64,000 bases of DNA, from positions 1,984,001 to 2,048,000 of the forward strand of contig NZ_CP049861.1 in the NCBI RefSeq assembly GCF_011299615.1, in the 5' to 3' direction. The notes below the pieces were generated by a model, which was not told where the DNA came from, did no database searches, and saw only the letters and a list, made by a program, of their open reading frames with translations. Source of the stretch: Erysipelothrix sp. HDW6C (GTDB lineage Bacteria > Bacillota_I > Bacilli_A > Erysipelotrichales > Erysipelotrichaceae). How positions within the stretch are numbered: position 1 is the stretch's first letter; every line of letters begins with the position of its first letter. Made by a program: the position numbers and the translations under genes. Shown here in pieces: positions 25,350 to 38,219 of the stretch.

Positions 25350-25366
25350 GTATACCAATAGTATAC
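25350..25366. promoter_or_regulatory. GTATAC dyad over the WYL operon promoter
   Basis: GTATAC occurs at 25350-25355 and 25361-25366, 11 bp apart; each copy is self-complementary. On the minus strand TGGTATACT reads as an extended -10. Candidate autoregulatory operator. Confidence 0.5.
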
Positions 25367-25399
25367 GACAATTTCCGTCATATATAAAACTTTAACAAA

Positions 25400-25423
25400 G
25401 AAAAATCAGCAAAAAGCTGATTA
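25400..25423 (-). terminator. Terminator after the amide hydrolase gene
   Basis: AATCAGC, five T, GCTGATT, then T residues on the minus strand, overlapping the stop codon. Confidence 0.85.
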
Positions 25424-26416
25424 GTCCAAACCAATATAGTGTTCTTCTTGATTAATGTGAATTCGTTGTACTGCAGTAATATCTTTCTTGAACTTAAAAC
25501 ACTGAATGGCGCGACATCGGTAGGTTGATATGTAAATACCACCATTTTCTAAGTCATATGCTGACGTATACTGAGTATATTGGACAAGGTCATTGGGCTT
25601 ACGAACCGTTCCCCGGGTAATATCGAAACTATTCAGAATATGAAATGCGCTGGGAATTGCATCCGCATCGCTAGGAATTTCCATGTTCATTTTGTTCATC
25701 GCAATCCGTACAAACCGAGACTGCGGTGTCGAATCACCGGGAACACCAAAGAAACCATTACCCCCCGGTGCATAAATATGATAACCGTTGCAATCCTTTG
25801 CATCGTGTGCAAAAGGCGTCATGCCTGTGTAATTTTGAAGATTCTTAAGATGCCATGGAAACTCTGGTGAATTGGTCATTACACCGATTGGGTTATCGTG
25901 TATAATGAGTTCCCCAACTTTTGATGGTTCCACAACAATGGATGCACCCGTACGATCGGTAAACATATAATGTTGTGGCATTGATTCACCCAGTGCATTT
26001 TTCTCCGTAGAAATTGCGACATCACGATTGGCGTGCTCTTTTATATCTTCAACCGATGCATAGTTCGCCAAAGCCCATGTCACAAATTCTTCTCCACATA
26101 GTGGACGTCTTCCGGATGCAGTAATATTTGCTAGTGTATCGTAGTGGTTACACCCATCACCAAAGTAGAAAGACCCACCCGTAAGACCCCCTTCATTTAT
26201 CCCTTCTAACATAAGGATCATGCTCAAGTTTGCACTGCTTGCATCCAAGTTGATGCCTCCCATTGCATACTTACTTGTGAACACAGTTGAATTCAATGTA
26301 ATTTCCGTTTCCTTTGGAACCGAAATACCTTCAATCGGCATGTCAATCGCATATTCTTGCGTTCGTGCCCAATAATTATGATTGTTTTGCGATAAAAAAT
26401 TAATGCCTGTACACAT
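25421..26416 (-). CDS. Choloylglycine hydrolase-family amidase (bile salt hydrolase/penicillin V acylase-like)
   Basis: A 331-residue Ntn hydrolase. Cys2 is exposed after Met removal as nucleophile, Arg18 is conserved, and T-N-S-P-E-F (Asn182) and S-R-F-V-R (near 234-237) match catalytic positions. Position 21 is Glu where bile salt hydrolases have Asp, and the usual G-L-N loop reads G-G-S-F-Y-F, so the substrate may not be bile salts; N-acyl homoserine lactones, penicillin V or linear amides are other options. No signal peptide is seen. GAGGAGG precedes the ATG. Confidence 0.85.
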   Translation of the reverse strand: MCTGINFLSQNNHNYWARTQEYAIDMPIEGISVPKETEITLNSTVFTSKYAMGGINLDASSANLSMILMLEGINEGGLTGGSFYFGDGCNHYDTLANITASGRRPLCGEEFVTWALANYASVEDIKEHANRDVAISTEKNALGESMPQHYMFTDRTGASIVVEPSKVGELIIHDNPIGVMTNSPEFPWHLKNLQNYTGMTPFAHDAKDCNGYHIYAPGGNGFFGVPGDSTPQSRFVRIAMNKMNMEIPSDADAIPSAFHILNSFDITRGTVRKPNDLVQYTQYTSAYDLENGGIYISTYRCRAIQCFKFKKDITAVQRIHINQEEHYIGLD

Positions 26417-26531
26417 GTTTGTGTCCTCCTCTATCCCAAGGTATCCACTGATGACCAGTTTCGTTTTGACTTACCTTCATTATAGGCTCACTTATCGCGA
26501 TATTGGTGAAAATCATGTTAGGAATTGTGAT

Positions 26532-26563
26532 AAAAAAGCCTTTATCTTTCGATAAAGGCTTTT
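26532..26563 (-). terminator. Terminator of the Ugp-like operon
   Basis: Minus strand GCCTTTATC, loop GAAA, GATAAAGGC and six T residues. Confidence 0.92.
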
Positions 26564-26570
26564 CATATTT

Positions 26571-27839
26571 TTATTGATTCCAAGTTGCAGTAAATTTCGC
26601 TTGGTAGTCTTTTAGGACTGCTTCAGCATCTTTACTTGGATCTGATAGAATTAATTCCATCATCTCACGTGATAAGTTGTAAACTGGGTCTGAGTTTTCA
26701 ACTACTGGAATTGCGAATAAGTTCTTACTTGCATCACCAATAAGTGCTGCAATTTTTGATTTTGAACCCTTGTAAGCTTCACTGTTAATAACTGATGTAC
26801 GTGCAGGCATGTATCCTGTTGATGTTGACCAGTATAGTTGTGCTTCTTCTGATACTAAGTAAGCCATGTATTTGAATGCTGCAGTTTTTTGTTCTGGTGT
26901 AGCATTGTTAAACATAAATACATCAGTACCTTGTTGGATGTTCTTTTCGGATGGACGTAATGCAACTCCGTACTCGAATTTTCCTTCAGTAGCTTTACGA
27001 ACGTTTGATTCTCCAGCCATTGATCCAATGTTCATTGCGATTAATTCGTTTCCAAATGGTCCTGATAAGTATTTGTCTGAACCAGCAATTCGGAAGTAAC
27101 CTTCTTTAACACCGTCTTGGTAGTATTTAACAACTTCAAGACTTTCTTTGCTTGTAACATCTAAATCCTTGTTAAATTCAACACCTTTATTTGCCATACC
27201 AATTGCATAGTAGTTGTTGAGTGAATCAAATCCACCACCGACTACTTTACCACCGGATTTTTCATAGATAGTTTTTGATGCTGTTGCAAATTCTTCCATT
27301 GTTGTAGGAACTTCAACACCATACTCTGCTAACATATCTGGGTTATAGTAAAGAACTTCTGTTGATTTGTTGAATGGTAAACCGAATTGTGTACCATTGA
27401 TTTTTGCACCATCTAATAATGCAGGAACAATATCATCTAAGTTTTCAATACCAATTTCTTTGTGATTGATGTATGGAGTAAGATCAACTAAGATATCTTC
27501 TTCAGCAACATTGTACAACCAGTTTGAATATGCTTGTGTGATTGTTGGTAAGTTTGCTGGTGAAGTCATTGTTGAGTTGATTTTTGCTTGCAAATCTTTG
27601 TAGCTTGATTGGTTTTGTAAGACTACTTTAATATTAGGGTTTGCAGCCATGAAGTCAGCAGTAATTTTTGTTAATGCTTCTTCTTGACCTCCATTCATTC
27701 CGTGCCAGAAAGTAATTTCTGTTCCCTCAGGCACATCAGTAACGATATCTGCGTTACCTTTATCACCCGAGCCACTTGAACAACCTACTAACACTAATAC
27801 AGCTAATAATACTACTAGAAATTTTTTGATATTTTTCAT
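26571..27839 (-). CDS. ugpB: Extracellular solute-binding lipoprotein (UgpB/family 1)
   Basis: A 422-residue binding protein with lipobox L-V-G-C (Cys20 or so) and the family 1 pattern: I-T-F-W-H-G-M-N-G-G near 40, then long alpha/beta lobes with L-P-F-N-K-S-T-E-V-L-Y-Y-N. The W-H-x-M-x-G start is typical of UgpB, which binds glycerol-3-phosphate or glycerophosphodiesters, so I favour that over maltose-type sugars. The ATG at 27839 has GGAG six bases upstream. Last gene of the operon, 12 bases after the hydrolase stop. Confidence 0.85.
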   Translation of the reverse strand: MKNIKKFLVVLLAVLVLVGCSSGSGDKGNADIVTDVPEGTEITFWHGMNGGQEEALTKITADFMAANPNIKVVLQNQSSYKDLQAKINSTMTSPANLPTITQAYSNWLYNVAEEDILVDLTPYINHKEIGIENLDDIVPALLDGAKINGTQFGLPFNKSTEVLYYNPDMLAEYGVEVPTTMEEFATASKTIYEKSGGKVVGGGFDSLNNYYAIGMANKGVEFNKDLDVTSKESLEVVKYYQDGVKEGYFRIAGSDKYLSGPFGNELIAMNIGSMAGESNVRKATEGKFEYGVALRPSEKNIQQGTDVFMFNNATPEQKTAAFKYMAYLVSEEAQLYWSTSTGYMPARTSVINSEAYKGSKSKIAALIGDASKNLFAIPVVENSDPVYNLSREMMELILSDPSKDAEAVLKDYQAKFTATWNQ

Positions 27840-27850
27840 GTATGTCTCCT

Positions 27851-29119
27851 TCAAATAGTTTCTCCTCGAATAGGCAAATGACGCAATCCATGTTTGTTTT
27901 CCAGTCTTTCTGGGTGCAAACTATGAATTGGTAATAATAACTTCGGTGCAATACGATCAACAATTTCCTCTAAGTCTTCTGGGAACGCATGTCCAGAACA
28001 TGCTACTCTTTCAAAAACTATATTGTTGGCTGCCAACGCATCTAAGAATGGTTGGTATGCGGGATCGAATTCACCTAACGGTGTTGCATCACTGTGGATA
28101 TAGACACCACCTCCTTTAAGTTTCTTGTGATTATCCACGACCTGCCATACATAGTGACCTTCATCTTCTAAAAGATCCTTGTATGCAACGCGTAACGATT
28201 CATCGAGACCATAGTCATTATCATCGTCTTGATAATAACGCGTGTTTATATCTAAACATTGTTTTAGAATATTGGCATATGCGCCTTCTAAGACAACTGG
28301 TCTTGGGCTCAACTCAACAAGTTTTGCCAAACGCTTGACGTTGGCAGGATACGTATTAAACGTCACTTGCTTGTTTGAATTGTTTTCTATAATGGAAAGT
28401 ATCTTATCAAGTAACTCTTGTTCACTGTTAATGCGATTCACGTGACGCTCATCGTCAAAGCTGATAGAAACACCCTCAATAATGAGCGCATCACATCCCT
28501 TAGCTTTTTCGCAGTACTTTAACGAGTCTTCTCGGTCAAAGCCATGCAATCGTAAATCACCAGTGTAGGCAATCTTCATATCAGGTGTATTAATAATAAG
28601 GCCACATGCACCATAAGCATCATGATCGACGCGTTGGACTTCAACACTGATGTCTCCAACACGAACAACGGCTTCATTATCCAATCCAATAATTTCCCGG
28701 GTAAATCCGTTAGCAGTATCTTGAAGGGGAAGAATGAAATCGTTGTTTGCATTCAAACTTTCAAGTAGCACCTTGGTTTCTTTGAGGGCATACATTGGAA
28801 TTGCTGGATCAAGGTAGTTCACCATACGCGTGTGATCCAAGTGACAGTGACTTAGAAACACGGCTGTATTCGAGTGCGTGTTCTCACCCTTTTCTTTGTA
28901 TCCCAAACGAGGGTCATAAACATGATCCAATTCAGGAATCAGACGGTTATCCAATAACTCTTGGAGTGTCTCGTTGCTGAGATTCAACTCAGGTTTAAAT
29001 TCGGTACCAAAATCAAAGAAAATACGATCCAAACCATATGAAACTTCGATAACAGTACCACCGATTGTTAAGACACCACTGTGAAATGTAATTTTAGTTT
29101 TTCTATCCTTTAATTCCAT
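27851..29119 (-). CDS. RNase J-like metallo-beta-lactamase-fold hydrolase in a transport operon
   Basis: A 422-residue MBL-fold protein. Metal motifs are H-C-H-L-D-H (near 91), D-H-D-A-Y-G-A, Y-T-G-D-L-R-L-H-G and the C-terminal P-I-H-S-L-H-P-E; a helical insertion (about 225-350) resembles a beta-CASP domain, as in RNase J. It lies between the second permease and the binding protein, overlapping the permease gene by 17 bases. RNase J itself is about 550 residues with a C-terminal domain that is lacking here. A phosphodiesterase acting on the imported substrate is an attractive inference, RNA processing the alternative. Confidence 0.82.
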   Translation of the reverse strand: MELKDRKTKITFHSGVLTIGGTVIEVSYGLDRIFFDFGTEFKPELNLSNETLQELLDNRLIPELDHVYDPRLGYKEKGENTHSNTAVFLSHCHLDHTRMVNYLDPAIPMYALKETKVLLESLNANNDFILPLQDTANGFTREIIGLDNEAVVRVGDISVEVQRVDHDAYGACGLIINTPDMKIAYTGDLRLHGFDREDSLKYCEKAKGCDALIIEGVSISFDDERHVNRINSEQELLDKILSIIENNSNKQVTFNTYPANVKRLAKLVELSPRPVVLEGAYANILKQCLDINTRYYQDDDNDYGLDESLRVAYKDLLEDEGHYVWQVVDNHKKLKGGGVYIHSDATPLGEFDPAYQPFLDALAANNIVFERVACSGHAFPEDLEEIVDRIAPKLLLPIHSLHPERLENKHGLRHLPIRGETI

Positions 29120-29921
29120 TCTTTGCGACCCCTCTAATTATTTCTTTTCTAAAAATAAAGTAAATGATCAAGACTGGAATAATTGTTAGCGTGGCAGCTG
29201 CCATTTGTAAATGGACATCCGAACCACTTTCAGTTGTAAATGCTGAAAGCCCATTGTTCAGCAAACGCATATTCGTATCGTTGGTTACAAGCAATGGCCA
29301 TAGGAACGAGTTCCAACCAGAAATAAAGCTTAGAATACCAACGGTTACAAGTGCTGGTTTTGATAATGGAATAAGAATCTTCCAAATGAATTCATAATCT
29401 TTGCAACCATCAATTTTAGCTGCCTTGTAGTATGAACTCGGAATACCCTTAAAGTATCCAACCAAATAATAAATATAGAATACCGATGCCAATGATGGAA
29501 TAATCAATGCCCAGTAGGTATTGAGTAAGCCCATTTGTGCAATCGTTTGGTAGTTTGTAAATACAATAGACTCATATGGAACCATCAATAATGAGATCAT
29601 CACCAAGAGAACGACATTCTTATATTTGAACTCAAGTTTGACGAGTGCAAATGCTGCAAGCACCGAAGTCACAAGAATTCCTGCAGTTGTTGATAGTGAA
29701 ACAAATACAGTATTGGCAAAATATCGAACAAATGGGGCATGTTCAAACACACTTTTGAAGTTGATAAACTGCGGCATTGATGGAATCAATGTTGGCGGCA
29801 TACTTGTTGCTTCTTGATATGTCATAAAACTTGCAAGCACCATATAAATAAATGGGAACAATGTAATCATTGCCATAATAAGTATAAAGATTAACGACGT
29901 AACTTGAACGAATTTTTTCAT
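29103..29921 (-). CDS. ugpE: ABC sugar permease, MalG/UgpE type
   Basis: A 272-residue permease with six membrane segments and the E-A-A loop near 170-190 (Y-Y-K-A-A-K-I-D-G-C-K-D-Y-E-F-I-W-K-I-L-I-P), where the ATPase docks. MalG/UgpE class by length and by the P-L-S-K-P-A-L motif. GAGGGATAAAC precedes the ATG at 29921. It forms the transmembrane pore with the UgpA-like protein encoded just upstream. Confidence 0.88.
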   Translation of the reverse strand: MKKFVQVTSLIFILIMAMITLFPFIYMVLASFMTYQEATSMPPTLIPSMPQFINFKSVFEHAPFVRYFANTVFVSLSTTAGILVTSVLAAFALVKLEFKYKNVVLLVMISLLMVPYESIVFTNYQTIAQMGLLNTYWALIIPSLASVFYIYYLVGYFKGIPSSYYKAAKIDGCKDYEFIWKILIPLSKPALVTVGILSFISGWNSFLWPLLVTNDTNMRLLNNGLSAFTTESGSDVHLQMAAATLTIIPVLIIYFIFRKEIIRGVAKNGIKG

Positions 29922-29923
29922 GT

Positions 29924-30808
29924 TTATCCCTCAACCTTCTTCACAATTTTGTTTTGGATGACGGTAAAGAGTAAAATCAGTCCAAATAAGATAACCGTTG
30001 CGGCCATCGCCATTCCCGGACGCCCGGCAATATGGAATTTATCATAGATATAGAATACGGCAGTTTGTGCACTGTTCGCAATACCAGCACTACCACCAAA
30101 GAGTGCGTAGACCTGAGTATAGACTTTAAATGCACCAATAAAGTTAACCGTTAATAGGAATGTTACAGTTGGGAGCAATTGGGGAATCGTAATACGATAG
30201 AATTTTTCCCAGCTACTTGCACCAAACATATCTGCAACTTTATAGTATTCTTCACTGATATTTCTAAATCCAGCAAGCAAGATAATAATGTTGAATGCAA
30301 GTCCTGACCAAATCCCAAAAATAATGAGGGTTGGTACAGACATTGACACATTATCGAGCCAATTTATAGGGGCTACGCCAACCCATCCTAAGATGTGGTT
30401 CACAATTCCGTAGCTTCCGTTTAAGAGATATTTGAAGACAATCCCAATTGCAATTGTACTGGTGACATATGGAATAAAGAAGATTGTTTCAAAGAAGTTT
30501 TTATGTTTAATTTTTTCAAAAATAAGCCATGCAATTAAGAGTGAAATAACAAGGCAAATTGGCACAACAAAGAATGCATAAATTGCAGTATTCTTCATGG
30601 CCGTATGGAATGTTGGATCATTAATAACTGAAACATAGTTACTGATTCCAGCAAACTTGGGATTTAATAAACTTCCTTTTTGAAAGGACATCCACACTGA
30701 TTTTAAAAGTGGGTATACGTTAAAGAGTGTAATCAGTCCTAACGCAGGTAATAAGAAAAACCACGCTTTGGGTTGATTCTCTGCACTGTACTTTCTAAAC
30801 GGTTTCAT
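29924..30808 (-). CDS. ugpA: ABC sugar permease, MalF/UgpA type
   Basis: A 294-residue permease with six membrane segments and a coupling loop E-E-Y-Y-K-V-A-D-M-F-G-A-S-S-W-E-K-F-Y-R (near 195). N-terminal F-F-L-L-P-A-L-G-L-I-T-L-F-N-V-Y-P is typical of the UgpA/LacF class. Its ATG shares one base with the ATPase stop (TAATG), which indicates coupling. Confidence 0.88.
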   Translation of the reverse strand: MKPFRKYSAENQPKAWFFLLPALGLITLFNVYPLLKSVWMSFQKGSLLNPKFAGISNYVSVINDPTFHTAMKNTAIYAFFVVPICLVISLLIAWLIFEKIKHKNFFETIFFIPYVTSTIAIGIVFKYLLNGSYGIVNHILGWVGVAPINWLDNVSMSVPTLIIFGIWSGLAFNIIILLAGFRNISEEYYKVADMFGASSWEKFYRITIPQLLPTVTFLLTVNFIGAFKVYTQVYALFGGSAGIANSAQTAVFYIYDKFHIAGRPGMAMAATVILFGLILLFTVIQNKIVKKVEG

Positions 30809-31881
30809 TAGTATACTCTTTCGCCGGTCTCTTTAAAGATAAAGACACGTGGATAATTAAAATCACAAGAAATTGTATCGCCTTCGTAGACTTCTTCATC
30901 AATACTTACAATTGATTTTGAATTGGTTGCACCAATTGCAAAGTTAAGAATACGCTCACGACCAATCAACTCAACAGATTCAACATTTGCAGTAAATGTT
31001 GTGCTGTCTTTTGATACGAGTACATCTTCTGGACGCACACCCAAAAGGTATTTGCCTTCAGTTAGTGTTTCTTTGAAACGTGTATCAACAAGGTTTTTGA
31101 CATCAAATGAAAACGCATCGGAAATAATTTTTCCATTGCTGACTTCGATTGGAAGAATGTTAATAACAGGATTTCCAATAAATTTCGCAACAAAGAGGTT
31201 CTTAGGTTCTAAGTAGAGATTTTGTGGATCATCATGTTGTTGAATAACACCTTCATCCATAAGTACAATTTTATCACTTATCGATAAAGCTTCTTCTTGA
31301 TCATGGGTAACAAAGATGGTCGTAATCCCAACTTCTTTAACCAAACGACGAATCTCTTCACGAATCTTAAGACGCAAGCGTGCATCAAGATTACTGAGTG
31401 GCTCATCGAGTAATAAAATATTTGGGTTTTGAACTAATGCACGTGTAATTGCTACACGTTGTTGTTGTCCACCCGACATTGTTCCTGGTTTTTTATTTTC
31501 GAGTTCTTCGATGCTTGTGAGTTCCATAAATTTGCGAGCAATCTTTTCTGCTTCTTCTTTAGGAATTTTCTTTTCACCAACACGCAATGGAAACATAACG
31601 TTTTCCAATACAGTCATGTGAGGATAAAGCGCGTAATTTTGGAATACGAATCCAATATCACGGTCTTTAGGATGTTTATCCACCATTGTGACACCATCAT
31701 TTATAATATTTCCTTCTGTAGGATCAAGTAATCCAGCAATTAAATTTAAAATTGTTGTTTTACCACATCCTGAAGGTCCGAGCAAACAAACGAGATCCCC
31801 ATTCTCAATTGTGAAGTTAACTTTTTTTAGTGCTTCAAATCCATTATCAAACACTTTCCTCAAGTCCTTGACTTCAATCAT
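30808..31881 (-). CDS. ugpC: ABC sugar ATP-binding protein (UgpC/MsmK type)
   Basis: A 357-residue ATPase with Walker A G-P-S-G-C-G-K-T-T (near 35), signature M-S-G-G-Q-Q-Q-R-V-A, Walker B L-L-L-D-E-P-L-S-N-L-D and a C-terminal regulatory TOBE-like domain (about 235-357) with L-G-V-R-P-E-D-V. It drives import through the two permeases. First gene of the operon; AGGAGG precedes the ATG. MsmK-type ATPases can serve several sugar systems. Confidence 0.9.
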   Translation of the reverse strand: MIEVKDLRKVFDNGFEALKKVNFTIENGDLVCLLGPSGCGKTTILNLIAGLLDPTEGNIINDGVTMVDKHPKDRDIGFVFQNYALYPHMTVLENVMFPLRVGEKKIPKEEAEKIARKFMELTSIEELENKKPGTMSGGQQQRVAITRALVQNPNILLLDEPLSNLDARLRLKIREEIRRLVKEVGITTIFVTHDQEEALSISDKIVLMDEGVIQQHDDPQNLYLEPKNLFVAKFIGNPVINILPIEVSNGKIISDAFSFDVKNLVDTRFKETLTEGKYLLGVRPEDVLVSKDSTTFTANVESVELIGRERILNFAIGATNSKSIVSIDEEVYEGDTISCDFNYPRVFIFKETGERVY

Positions 31882-31982
31882 CCAATTTCCTCCTATTGAA
31901 AACCACTATCTTTGATTTCCCTAATATTTACTGAATTATCGATAATTTCAAGATTATCTCACAATTCAATAGCACATGTACC

Positions 31983-31991
31983 ATTATACCA
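31983..31991 (-). promoter_or_regulatory. Extended -10 promoter of the Ugp-like operon
   Basis: TGGTATAAT on the minus strand about 95 bases before the ATPase start; a TTTACA box lies 20 bp upstream, longer than ideal. Confidence 0.55.
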
Positions 31992-32039
31992 ATCTGTGCG
32001 GTAAAATGTGTAAATTTTAGTTAATATTACGAATAATTC

Positions 32040-32057
32040 TTGTGCAGTTGTGCACAA
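32040..32057. promoter_or_regulatory. TTGTGCA repeat/TTGTGCACAA palindrome upstream of the Ugp-like operon
   Basis: TTGTGCA at 32040-32046 is followed at 32048 by the perfect 10-bp palindrome TTGTGCACAA. It lies about 55 bp upstream of the -10 element, a position suited to an activator. The rest of the 31882-32167 interval is A+T rich with no gene seen. Confidence 0.45.
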
Positions 32058-32167
32058 TTGGTGTTCAGACTTAATTGTCTACTACCAACATTTCATTATA
32101 GCATTAATATATAGGCGAATTGTTAAGGAAACGTAAATTTTTCGCTGCCATATTTTTAATTATAGCA

Positions 32168-32199
32168 CAAAAAAAACGACATCCTGATAAAGGATGTCG
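32168..32199 (-). terminator. rRNA operon terminator
   Basis: Nine-base arms CGACATCCT and AGGATGTCG with a five-base loop, followed on the minus strand by a run of eight T, directly after 5S rRNA. Confidence 0.93.
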
Positions 32200-32204
32200 A
32201 ATTA

Positions 32205-32317
32205 CCCGGCAATGAGCTATCTTCACTAGCGCAGGGCTAGATATTGTCGCCGCTAAAGTGCTTAACTTCTGTGTTCGGGATGGGAACAGGTGTGACCACT
32301 TCGCTGATATCACCAGA
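32205..32317 (-). rRNA. rrf: 5S ribosomal RNA
   Basis: The minus strand carries the 5S core C-C-C-A-T-C-C-C-G-A-A-C-A and the closing helix CTGGTGA...TGCCGGG. It is about 113 nt long; the ends are estimated. It follows 23S by about 80 bases. Confidence 0.92.
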
Positions 32318-32335
32318 TCATTGAGAGAATCTCTC

Positions 32336-32352
32336 AAAACTGAATAACAGAA
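32336..32352 (-). other. 23S processing stem, 3' strand
   Basis: AAAACTGAATAACAGAA (plus strand) is fully complementary over 17 bp to 35485-35501. The two flank the 23S gene and would form the long helix cut by RNase III. Confidence 0.8.
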
Positions 32353-32396
32353 TTCATAAACTTTGGAATCTTTTCAAATAGTCGTATCAATTGTGA

Positions 32397-35302
<2,906 letters not shown>

Positions 35303-35554
35303 ACATGTAATTTCGCGCCTGATATATTTCAATCAGTTCTTTTTTTGTCTATCGCTTCGATAAACGTGTGTTCGCTTATTTGATTACTGTTTTTGTTTAA
35401 CTTGATGTAAATCTAGTTTTGTTACAACTATTCGAAAAGATTTCTGTTGATAACTTTTTAATGTCTGTATCTCTATCTATTCTTTTCTGTTATTCAGTTT
35501 TCAAAGATCATCATTGCTTCTTACCTGAGATTTCGCTCTTTCAAACGGACTCTC

Positions 35555-35571
35555 AAAACTAAACAGGAAAC
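35555..35571 (-). other. 16S processing stem, 3' strand
   Basis: AAAACTAAACAGGAAAC (plus strand) is perfectly complementary over 17 bp to 37223-37239, flanking the 16S gene. It shares its first part with the 23S stem. Confidence 0.8.
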
Positions 35572-35609
35572 CCTTGTCAATTCCACTTCTTACTAAGTTA
35601 TTCTCCTTA

Positions 35610-37149
<1,540 letters not shown>

Positions 37150-37279
37150 TGATTCTTTCTCTTTGTTTTTAAACTCGCTGACGAGTTTGTTTTTTGTTTC
37201 GTTTATTTCTTTTGAAATTGACGTTTCCTGTTTAGTTTTCAAAGACCATTTCGCGCCAAGTTCCCTTGAACGCTTGTAC

Positions 37280-37308
37280 ATAATACCATTCGACCTAGGG
37301 TGTGTCAA
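37280..37308 (-). promoter_or_regulatory. rRNA operon promoter
   Basis: TTGACA, a 17-bp spacer ending in TGG, and TATTAT on the minus strand, with an A+T-rich stretch upstream that could act as an UP element. It is about 130 bases before 16S. Confidence 0.85.
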
Positions 37309-37401
37309 CACTATTTCGGTTTTATTTGGATAAAAAATAAAATAGTTTTCGATGTTCCAAAACCCCTAGTTTTTATTCCTTATATATAGGAGTCGGAATG
37401 A

Positions 37402-37434
37402 TAAAAAAACTGTTGTCGTGAAAGACAACAGTTT
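37402..37434 (-). terminator. Terminator of the aromatic ABC operon
   Basis: Eleven-base arms AAACTGTTGTC and GACAACAGTTT with a six-base loop and T-run on the minus strand, right after the ATPase stop. Confidence 0.92.
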
Positions 37435-37439
37435 GACCA

Positions 37440-38219
37440 TTAAATGGTATCTGCAAATGTATCTTCATGCTCTAAGAAAAGACGAATCAAATCGCTGCGT
37501 TGTAATTTGTCTTTCGCTTCCCCTTTAACATCGTAAATAATTTCGCCACGATGGAACATAATAAGGCGATCACCATAATCAAGAGCGTGTTGGAGATTAT
37601 GTGTAACCATAATTGATGTAATGTTTCTCTCTTTAATCATTTTATCTGTGAGTTTCATAATCGCTTCAGAGCTTTTTGGATCTAAAGCAGCTGTGTGTTC
37701 ATCCAAAAGCAGTACTTCTGGGTTGTTCATGAGCGCCATCAAAAGTGAAAGTGCTTGGCGTTGTCCACCCGATAGTTGACCTACTTGAACGTGTAGTTTG
37801 TCTTCGAGTCCTAAATCTAAGGTAGCAAGTTGCTCTTTGAAGAAAGCATCCTTATCATGGCGCACCGCTTTTCCAAGATTAAAGAGTTTTCCTTTGTTGA
37901 CAGCCATCGATAAATTTTCAAGAACCGTGAGTGATGGGGATGTTCCTGCAACCGGATCTTGGTATACTCGTGATATTGTTTTGAACCGTCGGAAATCCTT
38001 AATCTTCAGAAGGTTATTTCCCTTGAATCCGATTGCGCCTGCATCGGGTTTGACTTGCCCACACAACATATTGAGCAATGTCGATTTACCACTACCATTT
38101 GATCCTATAATAGTAATAAACTCACCATCCTCGACATCCAAACTCAAACTATCGTAAAGAGTTGTCTCCGCCAACGAATTCTTATTGAATTTTTTATGTA
38201 TATTTTCGAATTGAATCAT
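37440..38219 (-). CDS. ATP-binding protein of a TrpXYZ-like ABC importer
   Basis: A 259-residue ATPase with Walker A G-S-N-G-S-G-K-S-T (near 37), signature L-S-G-G-Q-R-Q-A-L-S, Walker B L-L-L-D-E-H-T-A-A-L-D (His after Glu instead of Pro) and the H-loop V-T-H. The D-E-H-T-A-A-L-D-P form is typical of the putative tryptophan/tyrosine transporter ATPases. Its ATG shares a base with the permease stop (TGATG). Last gene of the unit; it would serve all three binding proteins encoded upstream. Confidence 0.88.
   Translation of the reverse strand: MIQFENIHKKFNKNSLAETTLYDSLSLDVEDGEFITIIGSNGSGKSTLLNMLCGQVKPDAGAIGFKGNNLLKIKDFRRFKTISRVYQDPVAGTSPSLTVLENLSMAVNKGKLFNLGKAVRHDKDAFFKEQLATLDLGLEDKLHVQVGQLSGGQRQALSLLMALMNNPEVLLLDEHTAALDPKSSEAIMKLTDKMIKERNITSIMVTHNLQHALDYGDRLIMFHRGEIIYDVKGEAKDKLQRSDLIRLFLEHEDTFADTI

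Noticed and set aside
35303-35609. Spacer tRNA-Ile or tRNA-Ala
   Set aside because: No acceptor/T-arm combination or CCA end was found in the spacer on either strand.
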